Assembly (NCBI GenBank): GCA_002716825.1
Contig: PBCC01000032.1
Span: 1-32,204, forward strand
Length of the DNA: 32,204 bases
Direction: 5' to 3'
Source: Halobacteriovorax sp.
Lineage (GTDB): Bacteria > Bdellovibrionota > Bacteriovoracia > Bacteriovoracales > Bacteriovoracaceae
The position numbers were made by a program, and so were the translations under genes. How positions within the stretch are numbered: the first letter of the stretch is position 1; every line of letters begins with the position of its first letter. Below the pieces are notes generated by a model. That model saw only the letters and a program-made list of their open reading frames with translations. It did not search any database and had not been told where the DNA came from. Positions 15,910 to 24,261 of the stretch are shown here, piece by piece.

Positions 15910-17589
15910 CTATCTATTTTGAGTGGGCGTCGCCCTGTTCTGTGAAATTTTATGTTCTGCCACCGTTTTCTCTATCAACTCATTGAGAACACTGCAGGCC
16001 AGGGCCGTATCTTGATAAACAAAGAATGAATGCTGTGCGATCTCAACAATATTTCCACCAGAAAGGTTGGCACGCATAAGACCGTAAAAGTCTACAATCG
16101 GCGCAAGAGCAGGATGAGAGCCTTTTACAAGTTCGGCCAGTCTGTCGATTTCATCAACTTTTTGCGACGTTGCTTTTATTTTCGATAGCGATGGAGACTG
16201 TTTAGCAACCTCTTCAACTATCGTGAGCGAATATTTTTTACCAAACTCAGCTAACTCGTAGAGATAGTTAATACCTTCCATAAGCTTAAGTAGTGAAGCG
16301 TGAGCGTCGCGAGAAAGCGTTGGAAAAGTTCTGTTTTCTTCCATCTCACCGATAAGGAGAGCCCAAGTCATGCGATAAAACGGGCGCATAATATCTGCGA
16401 GGCGACCTGGCTTTTCATCAACTTCCAAAAAGTCCAAAAGCAAACTTTTAGAATGTTGATGACTTATATGCATATGACATGAGCCAGTTAAGAAAGGATT
16501 GATCTTTTTCTTAAGTTGGGTGACAAGGTTCTCCCCGCTCAGCATCGTTTGTGCAAAATCTGTGACCAATTGATAAGGAATGTCAGAGTGGCAAATATAT
16601 TGATCACATTTATCCTGCGGGAAACAGGGAAAGCACTTTGTTCGAGGTGAGAGAACAACATTGTTAACACCATAGGGGGTGGTTTCCCAGGGACGAACAG
16701 AGCCTAGTGCAAGAGTAAGTGTTTGCACTTGTGCAATTGAGGCTAAGTGTCCAATAAGTGAATCGTGACCAACGAAGAGACGACTCGAACAAAGACGATC
16801 ATAGACATCTTTAAGTGTTGTTTCGCCGACAAGATTAACAATATTTTTTCTAGTCTTTAGCAGAGGGCCAGAAAAAAGCTATTGTGCCAGCTTGGCTTCA
16901 TTTGGTGCGCCCACAACAAAGATAGTAAATGCTTCGTGGTCTTTGGAAAGTTTATAAAGAATCTCAGACCATTTATGTGTCTTCCACTTTTTTCGAGCTG
17001 CCGAAGCAAATGGATGGACGACGATCCAGTTCTTTTTGGCCGTGGGCTTAATCGTTTTAGGAGCGGGTTTCGGTTTAACTCCTAAAATAAGTCTAAAAAG
17101 GTCAACGAGGTGAAATGGATTGAGTGGACCTTGGGTGACAGTCGTATAGAGAAGCTGCGACCACTTGTCAGTGATATTTTCTTGATTGTCTGATCCGATC
17201 CAAGGCCCAAGCTTATGCTTGGATGGGATTAATCCCGTTAGGTACCTCGATGGCTTGCAGTAAGACAGATTTACAACAGCGCTCACGGGAACTCTTGAGA
17301 CCTGTTTTATAATTGACTCTATTCCTTGGATGGCACTTTCAAGGTTGGAGCTAAAAAGTGAAGGAGTATCGATAGCAATAATATGATCAAAGGTTGATTC
17401 TAGTAAAAACTTAAGACCAGTGCAGTAATGCTTCCTGGCAACCAATGTTAAAACGATATTCGGGCGCTCGAGCTTCACTTCCCTGGCGGCTTGTAGGGTT
17501 TGAACTAAGTCTCCTGCCCTAGTCAGTTGAACTAGAACAAGATGCTTGGATGCTTCTTTGGGTGGATTGGCTTGATCAGCTTTCTCCAT
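15910..17589 (-). pseudogene. Family-9 glycosyltransferase interrupted by one in-frame amber codon
   Basis: 560 codons in a single frame, open except for TAG at 16879-16881 (codon 237). The N-terminal 236 residues start with LVLVQLTRAGDLVQTLQAAR, the first Rossmann domain of the heptosyltransferase superfamily. They run into the nucleotide-sugar domain with IVVHPFASAARKKWKTHKW. After the TAG the same frame continues with NIVNLVGETTLKDVY, FVGHDSLIGHLASIAQVQTL and the cysteine-rich end CFPCFPQDKCDQYIC, all expected in the second half of GT9. A helical extension of about 200 residues follows. Neither half should fold as an enzyme alone. Explanations are a recent nonsense mutation, amber readthrough (the context is CAA-TAG-C) or a sequencing error. 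The rest of the frame is intact, arguing against long decay. Confidence 0.82.
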
Positions 17590-17719
17590 GAGAAGCCTCC
17601 TCTGCTAGTGCAACTAAAAGGAGTGTTTGAAGCTCGCGTTCACTCAGGGACTTTCCCTGGCTGAGGTGATCTTGTATATCGCCTAACGCGCTTTGAATTT
17701 CTTCTACTAATGGGTTCAT
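17576..17719 (-). CDS. Small ORF, 47 residues, between the two GT9 genes
   Basis: ATG at 17719, stop TGA at 17576-17578. GGAAGGTGAG precedes the ATG with ideal spacing, stronger than for several neighbours. The product starts MNPLVEEIQSALGDIQDHLS and continues as one or two amphipathic helices rich in Glu, Gln and Leu, with no Cys. It overlaps the start of the disrupted glycosyltransferase by 14 bases in another frame, so it may couple translation of that gene. Family not recognised. It could be a small accessory protein or only a leader ORF. Confidence 0.6.
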   Translation of the reverse strand: MNPLVEEIQSALGDIQDHLSQGKSLSERELQTLLLVALAEEASHGES

Positions 17720-17791
17720 TGCTCACCTTCCTGGTTAAGCGAATTGTTACAAAGACTCTTGCGTAAGCGCTGATTGCCTTTGTTTTCGTGA

Positions 17792-19381
17792 CTAAAACTT
17801 AGACTCGGTCCAAAGAGTGTGCCACTGTGATAATAGATTCATTGTATGTTGCAAGTCAGACTTAAGCTTAAATAAAAGCTCTTCGATAGACTTTGTGTTT
17901 TGCTGAAAGCTTGATGGTGGAAGACATTCAACTTTAGACTTAAAGAAATGAACGGCGACATTTGCGGGTAAGAGATACTCAGTATTGGCAAAGAGGCGAT
18001 CGAGCGACTCGATGAACTCAGCTGATTTTCTAGGATTCTCACTCATTTGTAAGAGAGCTCGAATGGCGTGTAGCACATCTTTCATGGTTAAAGCTGATTG
18101 CTCTTTGGTTTGTTCTATCCAATTTGTGAAAGACTTAGCTGATGTTGCTGCTTTGATTGCCAGTAGAGCATAGTCATTAACAAATTCGTCATCATTTTGA
18201 TTCATTTTAAGAATTAAGGCGCTGGTCGCGTGGCGATTAAACTCATCATCCTGATTATAGCTGCCGCCAATAACTTGATAAGCAGTGGTGTCAGCAATTT
18301 TAACCGGACGATAAGCAGTTGCCTGTTGAGCGAGTTCAAGGCCAGTCTTTCCGTTGTTCAAACAAAACGTAACTGCGCTTAAAATATCATCAACACTGAC
18401 TTGACTGAAATCTCTGTCTTTTGCGCTCAAAAGGACACTTTTGGGATTCATAGTTGCTTGCTTAAAGACTGGCGATGAGCCAAGTGAGATTTCAACACAA
18501 GCTGTTCCATGGGCGTCTGCAAAATGTTTAGTGACAGTATCTGGCGTAATTAAGAGGTCGAGGTTTCTAACGACAGAGCTAAGCGCAGTAAAGTCGCTTT
18601 CGACGACAATAGGTTGATACTCAATTTGCTCTAAGATTTGACTAGCGAACTCTCGCTCGCTTTCATTGGGTGCAATCAAGAGAACTGGACGGTGTCCATC
18701 TGTGCTAATCTCTTCGGCAAGCCTAGCTACGAGTTCGGCGCCAAGTCCTTTGTCTTCAATTGGGCATGTCGCTTGAATTCCAATAACCTTAATGCCACCG
18801 CGGCGTAGACTTTGAAAGTTTCGGTTTACTGTCTCTTCATTTCGAGGATTGGTGAGAAGTGGAGCAATTCCTTGGTCTGAGAGGTCCAGCATTTTGGCCC
18901 AAACATCTCTAAAGTTAAAAGGTGAGTTCAGGCCAGCTTGTGGCAAGACATCATTAAAAACACTTGCCCAACTATTGCTTGATACTGCTAATCCATATTC
19001 ATCAACGCAAACACCTTCAATTGATACGTTTAGGTCGTGGCAAGAAATCCAGCTGCATAGGTGAGCGCTAGCAAGGTCATTAGTGAGATTAACAATTTTG
19101 TCCCAAGGAGATTCAATTAGCGGCATGAGGCGTAGACGTAACTCTTCAAGTGCGAAACCAGTGTTATATAATTTTCCATTGCTTAATGTAAGAAGAGTAT
19201 TCCTACTGATGGTATAGGTTTTCTTTAAGCCAGGAATCAAGCGAGCCACACTTGAGAACTCTTCAAAACATAAAAGACTAACTTCGGAATGGGGATGCTT
19301 TGCTTTGATGGCTGATATCGTTTGTCCGGCGGAAATCAAATCTCCAAAACGCTTTAAATGAACAATAAGAATTCTATTCAT
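17792..19381 (-). CDS. Family-9 glycosyltransferase (heptosyltransferase superfamily) with C-terminal extension
   Basis: 529 residues. The first domain begins RILIVHLKRFGDLISAGQTI, the superfamily opening. The second domain shows GIQATCPIEDKG, VLLIAPNESEREFAS and LLITPDTVTKHFADAHGTACVEI, in place of the usual D-T/G-x-x-H-x-A core. About 180 further, mainly helical residues follow (from about residue 350). That extension resembles the one on its disrupted neighbour, so the two are paralogues. Its ATG shares one base with the stop of the Maf-like gene. Location among fliD, fliS and a Maf-type gene suggests sugar transfer to flagellin rather than LPS core; the acceptor is inference. Confidence 0.83.
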   Translation of the reverse strand: MNRILIVHLKRFGDLISAGQTISAIKAKHPHSEVSLLCFEEFSSVARLIPGLKKTYTISRNTLLTLSNGKLYNTGFALEELRLRLMPLIESPWDKIVNLTNDLASAHLCSWISCHDLNVSIEGVCVDEYGLAVSSNSWASVFNDVLPQAGLNSPFNFRDVWAKMLDLSDQGIAPLLTNPRNEETVNRNFQSLRRGGIKVIGIQATCPIEDKGLGAELVARLAEEISTDGHRPVLLIAPNESEREFASQILEQIEYQPIVVESDFTALSSVVRNLDLLITPDTVTKHFADAHGTACVEISLGSSPVFKQATMNPKSVLLSAKDRDFSQVSVDDILSAVTFCLNNGKTGLELAQQATAYRPVKIADTTAYQVIGGSYNQDDEFNRHATSALILKMNQNDDEFVNDYALLAIKAATSAKSFTNWIEQTKEQSALTMKDVLHAIRALLQMSENPRKSAEFIESLDRLFANTEYLLPANVAVHFFKSKVECLPPSSFQQNTKSIEELLFKLKSDLQHTMNLLSQWHTLWTESKF

Positions 19382-20058
19382 TATCTCGCTCCTGAAGTTA
19401 ATTCTTTAAACAGATTGATGAAATGGTCCTGGTGCGCCAGTTTCACTCCAGGCTTTCCCTTTGCAATAGCAAGGTTGAAGTCATCTGTCGGTTCACCAAG
19501 AGAGAGAAGGTAGTTTCGTAGATTGACGTCATGAACTTTGCTGACGACATCGCTAAGCTCGTTTGAAGCATTAAATGACATAAAGCTTTTAAAGAAATCT
19601 TCACGCAAATTAAATGAGGCAGCGTGCGGAACTAAAAGCGGTTTAGCGGCCATAAATTTAACTAAGTTGATGTCGTCATAAAATTCGGAGATCGAATTCG
19701 CACTTACGATGCGAGTACGATTTGAAAACTCGACTGGTGCATGTTTATTGAATGCTTCATGCATGCGAATGTCAGGTTCAATGACAACGATCTCCCAGTT
19801 TTTTTGAAGGCGTCCAAGTAGAGACTCGAGTTGCCATACGTGATAACCAAAGCCAAGCCCTAGGACTAGAATCTTATTTTGATTCTTAAGCGACTCTTCG
19901 TATTTTCCAATCAGTCCGACGGCCTCTTTGGACGGGTTATAGATAGAGTGAAGATGAATTCCATCAACAACTGGAACCGGTGTATTGGCCTTAGAAAGTT
20001 TGACTTCAATAGGTGAGAGAAAATTTAGTGGTGTACAGATAGTTTTATCTATCGCCAT
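19381..20058 (-). CDS. Maf-like (motility-associated factor) N-terminal domain protein
   Basis: 225 residues from ATG 20058, with GAGG six bases upstream; a TTG at 20085 is possible but unsupported. The block GIHLHSIYNPSKEAVGLI, then KILVLGLGFGYHVWQL and IVVIEPDIRMHEAF, matches the N-terminal part of Maf (DUF115-associated) flagellin-modifying proteins. Full Maf proteins are about 600 residues, so this is a stand-alone or shortened form. Maf enzymes attach nonulosonic or related sugars to flagellin in other bacteria. It heads the glycosylation cluster behind its own predicted promoter and overlaps the GT9 start by one base. Confidence 0.6.
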   Translation of the reverse strand: MAIDKTICTPLNFLSPIEVKLSKANTPVPVVDGIHLHSIYNPSKEAVGLIGKYEESLKNQNKILVLGLGFGYHVWQLESLLGRLQKNWEIVVIEPDIRMHEAFNKHAPVEFSNRTRIVSANSISEFYDDINLVKFMAAKPLLVPHAASFNLREDFFKSFMSFNASNELSDVVSKVHDVNLRNYLLSLGEPTDDFNLAIAKGKPGVKLAHQDHFINLFKELTSGAR

Positions 20059-20112
20059 GGGAACCTCATCCTTAAGGGGGCGCAAGAGGTCCGTTCATAG
20101 ACCTCACACCCA

Positions 20113-20141
20113 ATTACCCCATTATGCCAGACTTTTGTCAA
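20113..20141 (-). promoter_or_regulatory. Predicted sigma-70 promoter for the glycosylation cluster
   Basis: On the minus strand a perfect TTGACA (20141-20136) is followed after 17 bases by GGTAAT (20118-20113). The start point would be about 45-50 bases before the Maf-like gene. A perfect palindrome lies 20 bases upstream. Confidence 0.45.
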
Positions 20142-20160
20142 CTGAGCGTGTAAATCCGAC

Positions 20161-20179
20161 AGTTTAGATCGTCTAAACT
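20161..20179. promoter_or_regulatory. Perfect 19-bp palindrome between the fliT-like and Maf-like genes
   Basis: AGTTTAGA-TCG-TCTAAACT, two 8-base arms around three bases, overlapping the stop of the fliT-like gene. No T-tract follows on the minus strand, so it is a poor terminator. Its place just upstream of a predicted -35 box suits an activator site. Confidence 0.5.
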
Positions 20180-20615
20180 ATCGAATATTGTTAAGGTCGT
20201 AGCCCTTGTGCTGCTTACTCTTTTTGAATGCCTGCGAAAGCTCGGCACGTGTTTGAGTCTTTTGCTCCTCTAACTTAGCTTGAAGAAGTGATTCAAGATT
20301 CTCCATCTCCAGGCTCCATCGAATGACACCACGGTTGAAGTGGTCCATACGTTGGGCACAGATCTGATTTTCGCGATTTGTTTCCCACTCTTTTTGTGAA
20401 GCCTCGAGAATCTTAATTTGCAAGCTTTCAAGAAAACGAATCATTTGACCGCGCTTGTCAGCCAATTTTGAAAGATTAATGCTCGCATCTTTATTTTCTT
20501 CGGCCTGGGCGCAGACAGAAACCATAGCGTTTGAAGCAGCAACGCATTTCTCTTTTACTTCATCGAATAGTTCGCACATTGAAAGAAAAGAATAGAGATC
20601 TTGCTCATTAGCCAT
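20178..20615 (-). CDS. FliT-like helical flagellar accessory protein
   Basis: 145 residues from ATG 20615. GAAGGAAC lies eight bases upstream; the longer version from 20654 begins inside fliS and is rejected. The product is almost wholly alpha-helical and charged, with no membrane segment or signal. Position directly after fliS, overlapping it by eight bases, is where fliT usually sits; FliT is the small helical export chaperone of FliD. Sequence similarity to FliT is not obvious by eye and it is longer than E. coli FliT (121), so the role is inferred from place and fold character. Confidence 0.6.
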   Translation of the reverse strand: MANEQDLYSFLSMCELFDEVKEKCVAASNAMVSVCAQAEENKDASINLSKLADKRGQMIRFLESLQIKILEASQKEWETNRENQICAQRMDHFNRGVIRWSLEMENLESLLQAKLEEQKTQTRAELSQAFKKSKQHKGYDLNNIR

Positions 20616-21000
20616 TTTTAGTTCCTTCTGCTTTGAGAGATTTAACCGCTTCATTCCAACCCTCGTAAAGAGTAATGAGCACGTTTAAGCAGCCCTCTAG
20701 CGGTTGCTTATCAATTTTAATATTAGCCTGTGTCGAGGCATACAACATGTAGTCGTAGAGCGACGAGAGCTCGGTTGCTACAGTGCCACCAATTTCAAAG
20801 TCGAGGCTGTTATTAAGTTCAATGACAATATCTTGAAGCTTGCCAATAAACTCACCTTTGGCCGGAAGATCCTTGGCTTCAATAGCGGCGATTGCCTTCT
20901 TGCAGTTCTTAATGGCCGCTTGATAGAGCATAAGAAGAATCTGCTCTTTGCTCGCGGTGTTTACAGAAGTTTTCTTATAAGCGCCTAATCCATAATTCAT
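20608..21000 (-). CDS. fliS: Flagellin export chaperone FliS
   Basis: 130 residues. Binds the C-terminal end of flagellin in the cytoplasm and prevents early polymerisation. The start NYGLGAYKKTSVNTASKEQILLMLYQAAIKNCKKA is the family signature (Y-x6-V-x-T-A-x4-L-x-x-L-Y-D/Q-G/A). Helices with LNNSLDFEIGGTVATELSSLYDYML follow, where FliS normally reads L-x-x-SLD...G.IA.NL..LYDY. The gene comes 29 bases after fliD, and the fliD-fliS-fliT order is conserved widely. Confidence 0.94.
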   Translation of the reverse strand: MNYGLGAYKKTSVNTASKEQILLMLYQAAIKNCKKAIAAIEAKDLPAKGEFIGKLQDIVIELNNSLDFEIGGTVATELSSLYDYMLYASTQANIKIDKQPLEGCLNVLITLYEGWNEAVKSLKAEGTKNG

Positions 21001-21029
21001 ATATTACTCCTTAAGAAGCTAGTCTTATT

Positions 21030-22436
21030 TTATCCTAGTTGGGTCACAGGGCTAGGACCGGCATTGGCTGCCAGTGCGGCAACTCCAGCTCCTTGGCCTT
21101 TGATATTCGAAATAGTTGACTCAAGTCGTGCGAATTTATTTTTAAGCTGAGTTTCTTTTTGTTCAAGCTGCCTTTGTTTCTGATTAATTCTGCGATCGAT
21201 CTGATCAATATTACTTTGAAGCGATTTCTTTCTTGATGAGATTAGCCCGTCAGGAAAGCGAAGTGCTGCACCGATAACATCATTCACATTATCCATAAAG
21301 CCTGGGTTCTTGGCCGCACTGCCAACCGCACCTTCAATATAACTACCAGTTAAGATTTGAGAGACCTTTTCATAATTTTCAGAAAGTTCTTTTTCAAATT
21401 TCTTTTGATCAAATTCAAGAATACCATCGCGAGTAAACTTGACGCCGATATCACTGACGCGGAAATTGCCGTGATCAGTTTTGATTGGTTGAAAAATGGC
21501 AGCTCTCAGACGACTCTCAAGAGTCTTGATCATGATATCGCCACCGAGTGTGCGCGATGTATCCGTCGTTTCGTCCATTGTACTCTGCTCTTTAATAAAA
21601 GAGAGGATACCGTTAATTTTGGCAATGAGGTCTGTGGCCTTGGCTCCCACTGCTTGAATATCTTCGTCTACTTTTAGTGAAAACTCTTCACCTGGTTTGG
21701 CTTTTTTCAAATCAATCGTGAGGCCCGGAATAATATCGCTAACTTTGTTTTCCGGAACTTCGATTTCAAAGCCATCAAGCTTAATTTTGGCATCCTGAGC
21801 TGGTCGTTCGAACTCAAGAAATAGATCCCTGTCACCATCGACAAAGTAAAAGTAGGGAAAGTCTGCGCGCTTGCCATCACCCGTGTCTTTAAGTGAAAGC
21901 ACAAGTCTCCATGGAGCATCTTTATCGGAACCATCGTTAACGACGGTCGCCCGCATGCCACTGTCGGAATCCTTGTTGATAAGCTTAGCGATGCCATCGA
22001 GAGTGGCATCATCTGGGCCAACGTAGACCTCTTTTGATTCTCCGTCAGGCAAGTTGTAGCGAATAAAGCCAACACCTACATAGGATTCATCTCTATCTGG
22101 AAATCCTGAAGTCATGGCAGAGGATTTTTGCGCCAACTGAACAACTTCAAATTGGTAGTTTCCGACATCTGCAGAATTTTTATCAATAGTCACATCTACG
22201 ACTTCGCTGTTTGAAGCAACCTTAAACTCTCGCAGTGAGCGTCCGTTGGCATTGAGGGCGAGGTGTTGTTGAAGGTCTGAGGTGAGCTTATTTAGTTGAT
22301 CAACTAATGCTTTCTTGTCACCAATCTTGCCTTTCTTTTCTTCCATTCGACCAAGGGGAATCCTTTCAGCTTGCATGATTTGCTGAACGATGTCTTTTGG
22401 GAGACCCGTGTTAATGGAGCCGAATGCAATCGACAA
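21030..22436 (-). CDS. fliD: Flagellar filament cap protein FliD (HAP2)
   Basis: 468 residues. Pentameric or similar cap at the filament tip that directs flagellin folding. The N-terminal domain has NTGLPKDIVQQIMQAERIPL and a coiled coil. The centre shows GNYQFEVVQLAQKS, and the C-terminal part has GDIMIKTLESRLRAA, IGVKFTRDGILEFDQKKFEK and a final coiled coil (about 405-450). The start is TTG 22436, with AGGAGG five bases upstream; no ATG or GTG fits better. It leads the flagellar minus-strand run. Confidence 0.93.
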   Translation of the reverse strand: MSIAFGSINTGLPKDIVQQIMQAERIPLGRMEEKKGKIGDKKALVDQLNKLTSDLQQHLALNANGRSLREFKVASNSEVVDVTIDKNSADVGNYQFEVVQLAQKSSAMTSGFPDRDESYVGVGFIRYNLPDGESKEVYVGPDDATLDGIAKLINKDSDSGMRATVVNDGSDKDAPWRLVLSLKDTGDGKRADFPYFYFVDGDRDLFLEFERPAQDAKIKLDGFEIEVPENKVSDIIPGLTIDLKKAKPGEEFSLKVDEDIQAVGAKATDLIAKINGILSFIKEQSTMDETTDTSRTLGGDIMIKTLESRLRAAIFQPIKTDHGNFRVSDIGVKFTRDGILEFDQKKFEKELSENYEKVSQILTGSYIEGAVGSAAKNPGFMDNVNDVIGAALRFPDGLISSRKKSLQSNIDQIDRRINQKQRQLEQKETQLKNKFARLESTISNIKGQGAGVAALAANAGPSPVTQLG

Positions 22437-22485
22437 TCCTTCCTCCTGAAGTGTGGGCGCGACCTTCCAATGGTCAGGCTGTCTT

Positions 22486-22513
22486 AGAATAACATGCTAG
22501 GAAAATGTTGCAA
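22486..22513 (-). promoter_or_regulatory. Possible sigma-70 promoter of fliD
   Basis: On the minus strand TTGCAA (22513-22508) and TATTCT (22491-22486) are separated by 16 bases. Both boxes match at four of six or better. The leader would be about 45 bases. No sigma-28 or sigma-54 element with correct spacing is seen here. Confidence 0.35.
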
Positions 22514-22596
22514 CGGGCCACGTAGGGGCAAGACATTCTTGCCTGTGTAAAATGATTGTGAAGAGATGATGCCAAGACTTTGGAATGACGTTACAA

Positions 22597-22630
22597 TAAA
22601 AAAGGACCAACTTTTGGGGAGTTGGTCCTT
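22597..22630 (-). terminator. Minus-strand intrinsic terminator upstream of fliD
   Basis: A perfect 11-bp stem AAGGACCAACT/AGTTGGTCCTT (22602-22612 with 22620-22630, loop TTTGGGG). On the minus strand it is followed by six T (22603-22598) and ATT, but on the plus strand by no T-tract, so it acts leftward. It therefore stops a transcript entering from the right, where no minus-strand gene is visible. Confidence 0.75.
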
Positions 22631-22683
22631 CTTGGAGATCGGAAATTGATGGGTGTCAATTCCTACTATATTGATCGGGTATA

Positions 22684-23583
22684 ATGGCGGAAACTTTAGT
22701 TAAAAACTCGGGTATTTGGTGGCTAAAATCTAAATTCTTCTTATATCGAGGGGTTAGCTATTTTAGTTTTTTACTCATACCTATATTGATCCCAAAGGCG
22801 TTAGAGCTACAGAGTGGTTGGCTACTCACGATGATGTATCTCTATATAGGCTTTTTATTAAGTCAGTGGTTCTTACTGGGCAAAGAAGTGGATCATCGTC
22901 TTAAGATTTTTTATCGCCTCAATTCCTCAACAGATAGAATTGCATACCGCCTACTTTTGGGCATGTTCGTCATCATTCTCTTCTTTAATCTCTTGGCCCT
23001 GTTGCCATCAAAGTGGATCTATAATTGCTTTTGGGCATTTTGGATCTCGCTCGGACTCTTTTACTCCTGGCCCACCAGAGGAAAAATTATCAAAGAGTCC
23101 ATGTCTTCAAACTTTAATGAATTTAAACATCTCGATAGATTCGAAAAAACACTTGTTGCACTCATTTGTATTTTATTTGTTGTATCGCAACCAGAGCTTC
23201 CAACGTTCTCAAGCATCAACTCATTAAAGTTATTTTTTGATCCTCAGGAAAAAATTGGCAACCATTTTTGGAACTTTCTAACGGTTAGTTATTATCCATT
23301 TAAAAAGTACCCAGAGTTTTTAAGACTGGCTTGGTCTACCCATATGTATACCGTCAACATGGGTATGTATCTTCTCGTGCTGTATGCGCTTATGCGATAT
23401 TTCGTCTCACGTCGCCTATCCCTGCTTGGAATCTTTGCCGCGCTTTCAACCTGGGGCTGGTCAAAGATATTGAGTTTTGATCATGCCGCTGCACTTGTGA
23501 CGACCTATAGTCTTTTATGGGTTTGGTCTATGCTTTGGGTCGTTAAGAGTACGACCTTAGAACTGGTTTATTCCTTGGCTTGA
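22684..23583 (+). CDS. Polytopic membrane protein of unknown function (first of pair)
   Basis: 299 residues with about seven hydrophobic segments (near 25-40, 45-65, 90-110, 115-135, 155-172, 228-245 and 250-290) and very many Trp, Phe and Tyr. I do not recognise a family. Between helices lie SWPTRGKIIKES and a polar loop with FFDPQEKIGNHFWNFL. ATG 22684 overlaps a TATAAT string at 22679-22684 and has only a weak ribosome site, so the true start may differ. Its stop overlaps the start of the next membrane ORF in a different frame. It could be one half of a two-part membrane complex. Confidence 0.68.
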   Translation: MAETLVKNSGIWWLKSKFFLYRGVSYFSFLLIPILIPKALELQSGWLLTMMYLYIGFLLSQWFLLGKEVDHRLKIFYRLNSSTDRIAYRLLLGMFVIILFFNLLALLPSKWIYNCFWAFWISLGLFYSWPTRGKIIKESMSSNFNEFKHLDRFEKTLVALICILFVVSQPELPTFSSINSLKLFFDPQEKIGNHFWNFLTVSYYPFKKYPEFLRLAWSTHMYTVNMGMYLLVLYALMRYFVSRRLSLLGIFAALSTWGWSKILSFDHAAALVTTYSLLWVWSMLWVVKSTTLELVYSLA

Positions 23584-24194
23584 TTAGTTATTGGGGAAGT
23601 TTGCTCCATCCCTCTCTTTCGTTTTTGGCCATCGCCCAAGCACTCCTTGTCGATAAGATATTCTTGAAAGAAAAGACGAAGTGGTATCGCCGCCAAGTGC
23701 TTAAGTACGCCTCCTTTGGCTACGCCTTGTGCGCTATTGTGTTGCTTTCAGAAGGGGAAGCACTACGCGATTTAGGTTGGCATGTTACCAGTGTTCTTGA
23801 ATCTGCCTGGTTCGCCTTTACTAGAAAAGCATTCTTTAGTTTGGCACCAGTTGGTGTCGCCGTAATTGCGACAAAACTTCTTATTAAAAAGGCTGGTCAT
23901 CATCCATGGCGGCTAAGTGGTGACATTGAGCCTTATAAGCAGATATTTATTAGCTGGCTTGTGGTTGTCATTTTCTCTCTAACGTTGACACCCATTATGG
24001 GAATTGATTTTTCAAGTGTCTGGCCACTAGTCATTCTGTCGGTCCTACCGCTTGAATTATTGTTTCAAACCATCAGCAGACTGCGCTCTAGTCGAAATAT
24101 GATCTATCTGATCTATATTCTTATTTGCCTACTCGATTCCCACTTTGAGGGTAGGGTAAAAATATTCTTGAGACTTTTTGGTATAGATTCTTAA
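23580..24194 (+). CDS. Polytopic membrane protein of unknown function (second of pair)
   Basis: 204 residues, with hydrophobic segments near 10-25, 42-58, 85-102, 124-142, 145-165 and 172-188. The proposed start is TTG 23580, whose bases overlap the previous gene's TGA. No Shine-Dalgarno is visible, so expression probably depends on re-initiation or frameshifting from the first ORF. The frame is open back to 23547. It contains a conspicuous KKAGHHPWRLSGDIEPYK loop. Alternatively the two ORFs are one ancestral protein split by a frameshift. Not recognised as a known family. Confidence 0.55.
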   Translation: MISYWGSLLHPSLSFLAIAQALLVDKIFLKEKTKWYRRQVLKYASFGYALCAIVLLSEGEALRDLGWHVTSVLESAWFAFTRKAFFSLAPVGVAVIATKLLIKKAGHHPWRLSGDIEPYKQIFISWLVVVIFSLTLTPIMGIDFSSVWPLVILSVLPLELLFQTISRLRSSRNMIYLIYILICLLDSHFEGRVKIFLRLFGIDS

Positions 24195-24218
24195 AAATGT
24201 GATAAACTTTATTTGAGG

Positions 24219-24236
24219 CGTAAGCATTGGCTTACG
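24219..24236 (+). terminator. Small hairpin after the membrane pair
   Basis: CGTAAGC pairs with GCTTACG around an ATTG loop, followed by only TTT. It may be a weak terminator or a leader structure for the small CTG-start gene whose ribosome site starts 15 bases later. Confidence 0.4.
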
Positions 24237-24261
24237 TTTGGCAGATTGAAAAGGAGTTCAT

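Noticed and set aside
16871-16881. Frameshift at the A6 tract in the GT9 gene
   Set aside because: The reading frame is the same on both sides; only the TAG codon interrupts it.
22500-22530. Sigma-54 promoter (TGGCCCG...TTGC) for fliD on the minus strand
   Set aside because: The GG and GC elements are six bases apart instead of ten.
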